From positions 1,746,887-1,810,886 of the forward strand of contig NC_006370.1 of the NCBI RefSeq assembly GCF_000196255.1: a stretch of 64,000 bases of DNA. Reading direction: 5' to 3'. Shown piece after piece: positions 61,901 through 64,000 of the stretch. Under the pieces are notes generated by a model, which was given only the letters and a program-made list of their open reading frames with translations, had not been told where the DNA came from and made no database searches. Each line of letters opens with the position of its first letter. The stretch's first letter is position 1. Source of the DNA: Photobacterium profundum SS9. Its GTDB lineage: Bacteria; Pseudomonadota; Gammaproteobacteria; Enterobacterales; Vibrionaceae. The translations under genes were made by a program, and so were the position numbers.

Positions 61901-63959
61901 AATTAGATTGCATAAGTTTGGGTTCAAAGCGAAGTCTTTGGATGATGGCGATCAAATATTTTTTAGAACAAGAGCTGATAAAGCATCATACGTAAAACGT
62001 AAAGCTGCGCTTGAGAGGATATTAGATCATGAAAGTGTCGTTAGTTACTTAGCGCATTACTTCGATCCTGACTGTGATACCGGGGCGACTCAATATGGCG
62101 TAGAAGTAACTGAAGGTGACTTTGCACGTTATGACCGAGAAGATGAATATGGTAATCAAATAAGCCTGAATAGTCAGCAGCGAGCTGCTTTTTCAAAGTT
62201 AGTTAACAATGGCCCTTTATCTTTGCTTCAAGGGCCTCCAGGGACGGGTAAAACAGAGTTTATTGCTGCTTTTGTTCATTACTTAGTTGAAAAGCAAAAT
62301 GTCAAAAATATCTTGCTGGTGAGTCAATCTCATGAGGCTGTAAATACAGCTGCAGAGAGGATTCGAAAACATTGTATAAGATTAGAGACACCATTAGATG
62401 TTGTTCGCTTTAGTAACCGTGAAGGTGCTGTCTCTACTGGTCTGAAAGACGTGTTTTCTAGCGCAATTATTGCTGAAAAAAGAGAACTTTTTAGAGCTGA
62501 ATCTAAGTATCGCGTTGAAGCGTTGGCACAAGCTTTAGGCTTACAGAAAGAATTTCTCTCTTCGGTGGTTGAAGCTGAATTAACACTTTTCAAGCAGGTT
62601 GAAACGTTAAGTAAATCACTTGAGGTTATTCAAAAGCAGCAGCTAGAAGAGGATGAACAAAACATTCTTAAAAAGAATGTTATTTCTCTTGATGCTGCAA
62701 TTCGCGAGTCATTACTAAATATTTACAGTTTGGATTACCCGGAAGATAAAGATGTACGTGATGCGAAACAAGACATTATTGATTATTTGTGTGACCAATA
62801 TTCAGTAAGTCCTGATGAAGCGAAAAGAGCAGTTGCTTTAGCAGCTGTATCTCGCGATATGCTGGATGTGCTTGAAACTGAGCGAGTGAACTATGAAGAG
62901 TTTTTTGCTCGTTCGAGACAGCTAGTCACAGGAACTTGCGTTGGTATAGGTCAGAGGCATCTAGGTATTGCCGATAATCAATATGATTGGGTCATAATTG
63001 ATGAAGCAGCAAGGTCAATTGCTAGTGAATTGGCAATTGCTATGCAGTCAGGTAAGAGAGTCCTTTTAGTTGGAGACCATAAGCAATTACCACCATTGTA
63101 TTCAGATGCACATAAGCGAGCACTTGCCTTAAAGTTGGGTATTGCAGACAAGGAGATAGACGTCGATTCAGTATTACAAAGTGATTTTGCAAGAGCGTTT
63201 GAATCTCCTTACGGCATGCAATCTGGTGCGTCTCTTTTGACTCAATATCGTATGGCGCCTCCAATAGGTAATATTGTCTCATCCACCTTTTACAAAGGTG
63301 AGCTTAAAAATGGAGATCGAGAGATCCCTGATATTTATAGTGATGCACCTGAGGCATTACAAAGTGTTGTGACTTGGTTAGATACATCTAAACTTGGACA
63401 AAAGTGTTATCACAGCGAAGATCGCGGTGTAAGTATTTATAACCGCGCAGAAGCCGATATCATTATTAATCTTCTTAAAAAGATTTCAAATAAACCTGAC
63501 TTTGTAGCGTCGTTAAAAAATAATGTGAAAAAAGGGGATGCGGCAATTGGTGTTATTTGTATGTATGGTGAGCAGAAACGGATTATCAGGCAAAAGTTTA
63601 AGGAGATTGAATGGCAGGATGATTTTAAGGAACTAGTGAAAATCGATACCGTTGATAGTTATCAGGGTAAAGAGAACAGGATAATAGTTCTATCCGTTAC
63701 TCGATCTAGTAAAGATAAAAAACCGAAGTTCTTAAAAACACCAAATCGTATTAATGTAGCGATTTCAAGGGCGATGGATAGGTTATTGATAGTAGGCTCT
63801 ACTCATATGTGGACGGGACACAATCAGCCGTTACCTTTAGGACGAGTGCTTGATTTTATTTCAAATAAATCATCAGAAGAGAAGAGTGATTTGGGTATGC
63901 AGTCTCCAAATTATCAAGTTCTTAAAATTGATAAAAATCTTGAAGAGGTCGAAAAATGA
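58983..63959 (+). CDS. NERD-(pseudo)kinase-kinase-SF1 helicase fusion, putative defence protein
   Basis: The 1658-residue protein has four recognisable parts. (1) N-terminal NERD nuclease-like domain, residues 1-215, with Glu73, Asp75 and Glu88-x-Lys90 (EFDLVIV, IIELKDW). (2) Kinase-like domain 1, about 265-480, with HRDLADHSLW at 364-373 but no DFG Asp (position is SNF), so probably inactive. (3) Kinase-like domain 2, about 525-730, with HGDLQPKNILL at 628-638 and DTP in place of DFG at 651, possibly active. (4) UPF1/COG1112-like superfamily 1 helicase, about 1060-1650, with GPPGTGKT at 1084-1091, IIDEAA at 1338-1343, GDHKQLPP at 1364-1371, TVDSYQGKE and RINVAISRA near the end. It starts at TTG (58983) with AAGGA eight bases upstream; the next ATG in frame would remove the start of the NERD domain. 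The downstream gene overlaps by four bases. Kinase plus COG1112 helicase recalls MkoA of Mokosh type I; the call is an inference. Confidence 0.8.
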   Translation: MEIKVWDGGLQAQEIRAIDKIKDAFCKPKLTNDRPQRGGSMQDQLRSIGGSTMFPWKGYAGFRYVDRTGKEGEFDLVIVTHCNILIIELKDWNHGDVKSYGDKWFKNDKDMGRSPVSVTQNKVYLLKDKLTKVKHKLTSRKLPWVDFFVVMCGNASFKNISEKDRKHTISLKQFLEFADEDKFNERFRPFDNTKTLNQDFDILDKVFGEEFTAPKQISVNGYTEDTLIFDKHPTKLYKEYLAKSDSSKQDEALLRVWNFNNFKGVKGGTPEGRYHIVSREREVLGYIKHQNHDLYKHCLRSLTNIQKDDVTTEFNEVFELPPSHSRFNEFIGKFGKNFSDTDRVNLVKLLVAKFADLHKIKVAHRDLADHSLWISPGKEIALSNFISAYHQPAGTVGDYREQLSVSDAELESGLSPFQNDVKALGVICWHILADLRISKVSLVQLNDKLTSSEDWYGCVLYDAIEAKRFLDAGELFDALKLAEPSSEGSFDFDDSELEPFRQNVNHSRQYREDDDFIVETDEKEVYVSDGLMVKAWLNVNPSVDESSLSYKVLHFLKRLEKIASVNPPYFPCIREYGIATKSSSLFLVTDKAEGEHWDECFAGSKEKLAVIDKLIEAVEHLHGLGLYHGDLQPKNILLYRGIQDIQLSLIDTPDFSQDGKEPKSPRYSPENIDGCTGFERDNFAVMRLSCEMLGIEWGTPSEEFAALTEAVKVELEDFNAGFRDLFRFKLALKPVASTSNIPVVITSKGEFEEVTIYPDNGELYVHVEKSKQNETDVIVNFYGIGGRVGVVYTSIEKGFIVGFKPAQRDSHRRSDIEKCQLVLDFPIQIKSGSVMELSQLTKKIAGNEAFNRTVETVLRPEEEPKLDGLTAQLKSAFEAIDNDKDTPDKLTISTEILWKAVLETETEAYPYIEVVGGALSVKDTDDELVLPYASDVDVLGSFTKTDIVEALQVKGDEEVRLGEVRIKQSALNEIRLHKFGFKAKSLDDGDQIFFRTRADKASYVKRKAALERILDHESVVSYLAHYFDPDCDTGATQYGVEVTEGDFARYDREDEYGNQISLNSQQRAAFSKLVNNGPLSLLQGPPGTGKTEFIAAFVHYLVEKQNVKNILLVSQSHEAVNTAAERIRKHCIRLETPLDVVRFSNREGAVSTGLKDVFSSAIIAEKRELFRAESKYRVEALAQALGLQKEFLSSVVEAELTLFKQVETLSKSLEVIQKQQLEEDEQNILKKNVISLDAAIRESLLNIYSLDYPEDKDVRDAKQDIIDYLCDQYSVSPDEAKRAVALAAVSRDMLDVLETERVNYEEFFARSRQLVTGTCVGIGQRHLGIADNQYDWVIIDEAARSIASELAIAMQSGKRVLLVGDHKQLPPLYSDAHKRALALKLGIADKEIDVDSVLQSDFARAFESPYGMQSGASLLTQYRMAPPIGNIVSSTFYKGELKNGDREIPDIYSDAPEALQSVVTWLDTSKLGQKCYHSEDRGVSIYNRAEADIIINLLKKISNKPDFVASLKNNVKKGDAAIGVICMYGEQKRIIRQKFKEIEWQDDFKELVKIDTVDSYQGKENRIIVLSVTRSSKDKKPKFLKTPNRINVAISRAMDRLLIVGSTHMWTGHNQPLPLGRVLDFISNKSSEEKSDLGMQSPNYQVLKIDKNLEEVEK

Positions 63960-64000
63960 GCGAAAATTTAAAGCTTAACTATCATGAAGTCGACTTTATT
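63956..64000 (+). CDS. Start of next gene, cut by the window edge
   Basis: ATG at 63956 overlaps the TGA of the helicase gene (ATGA). The 15 residues seen (MSENLKLNYHEVDFI) are too few to identify. The overlap implies that it belongs to the same operon and is a likely partner of the helicase; in Mokosh type I the partner would be a phospholipase D-type nuclease. Confidence 0.6.
   Translation, partial: MSENLKLNYHEVDFI

Noticed and set aside
1..64000. CRISPR arrays, rRNA and tRNA genes
   Set aside because: No regularly spaced direct repeats and no tRNA-like or rRNA-like sequence were seen.

Overview
The window looks like a chromosomal segment of a marine gammaproteobacterium of the Vibrionaceae, most likely Photobacterium. 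This rests on the gene families present (DUF2913, AttEFGH-type ABC system, FruBKA beside Cra, LexA-controlled SulA-like protein), the codon style and the interspersed short repeats. The species is inferred from content only; no rRNA or tRNA gene was seen.

Layout. 1-3.5 kb: arsenic resistance operon (ACR3 efflux pump, ArsD, ArsA) behind an array of TTAACGATTA-type dyads. 3.5-10 kb: GNAT acetyltransferase, RsuA, a Bcr/CflA drug exporter and a DUF2913 protein. The exporter 3' half plus the DUF2913 gene (1336 bp) is duplicated as a direct repeat, with about 1.4 kb between the copies holding two coupled unknown ORFs and a MITE-like repeat. 10-21 kb: BCCT transporter, SDR/DUF2867 protein, MATE exporter, an AttEFGH-like operon (ATPase, fused permease, lipocalin-like lipoprotein) and an M20 amidohydrolase. 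21-28.4 kb: a six-gene operon pairing an AaeXAB-like efflux system and NodT-type outer-membrane factor with a potassium-channel protein and an AI-2E family protein. 28.4-36.6 kb: siderophore uptake (TonB receptor, FhuC-, FhuD- and FhuB-like) facing an ABC exporter; both directions carry Fur-box-like sites, and fhuD is frameshifted. 36.6-39.8 kb: an IS66-family element nested inside an IS4-family element. 40-42.8 kb: two GTPase genes, the first frameshifted at a T5 run. 42.9-48.2 kb: cra and fruBKA with several Cra operators between them. 48.5-51.2 kb: a small unknown protein behind a palindrome, an amino-acid antiporter and a sulA-like gene with a consensus LexA box.

From about 51.2 kb to the end the window is accessory DNA resembling a defence island. 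After about 1.1 kb without genes there is a three-component ABC system (ABC-3C, Lamassu-related): a PD-(D/E)XK-like effector, a middle component and a DUF3732-type ATPase with a CPVC hook. The effector and middle-component genes are each broken by a copy of the same 1400-bp IS4-family element, in opposite orientation and with 9-bp target duplications. Removing both elements restores the frames exactly, with 1-nt and 4-nt overlaps between the three genes. Downstream is a 1658-residue protein with an N-terminal NERD nuclease-like domain, a degenerate kinase domain, a second kinase domain and a C-terminal superfamily 1 helicase. It starts at TTG and overlaps by 4 nt the next gene, which runs off the window. 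This pair is the best candidate for a little-described immune system here; the kinase-helicase layout recalls Mokosh type I.
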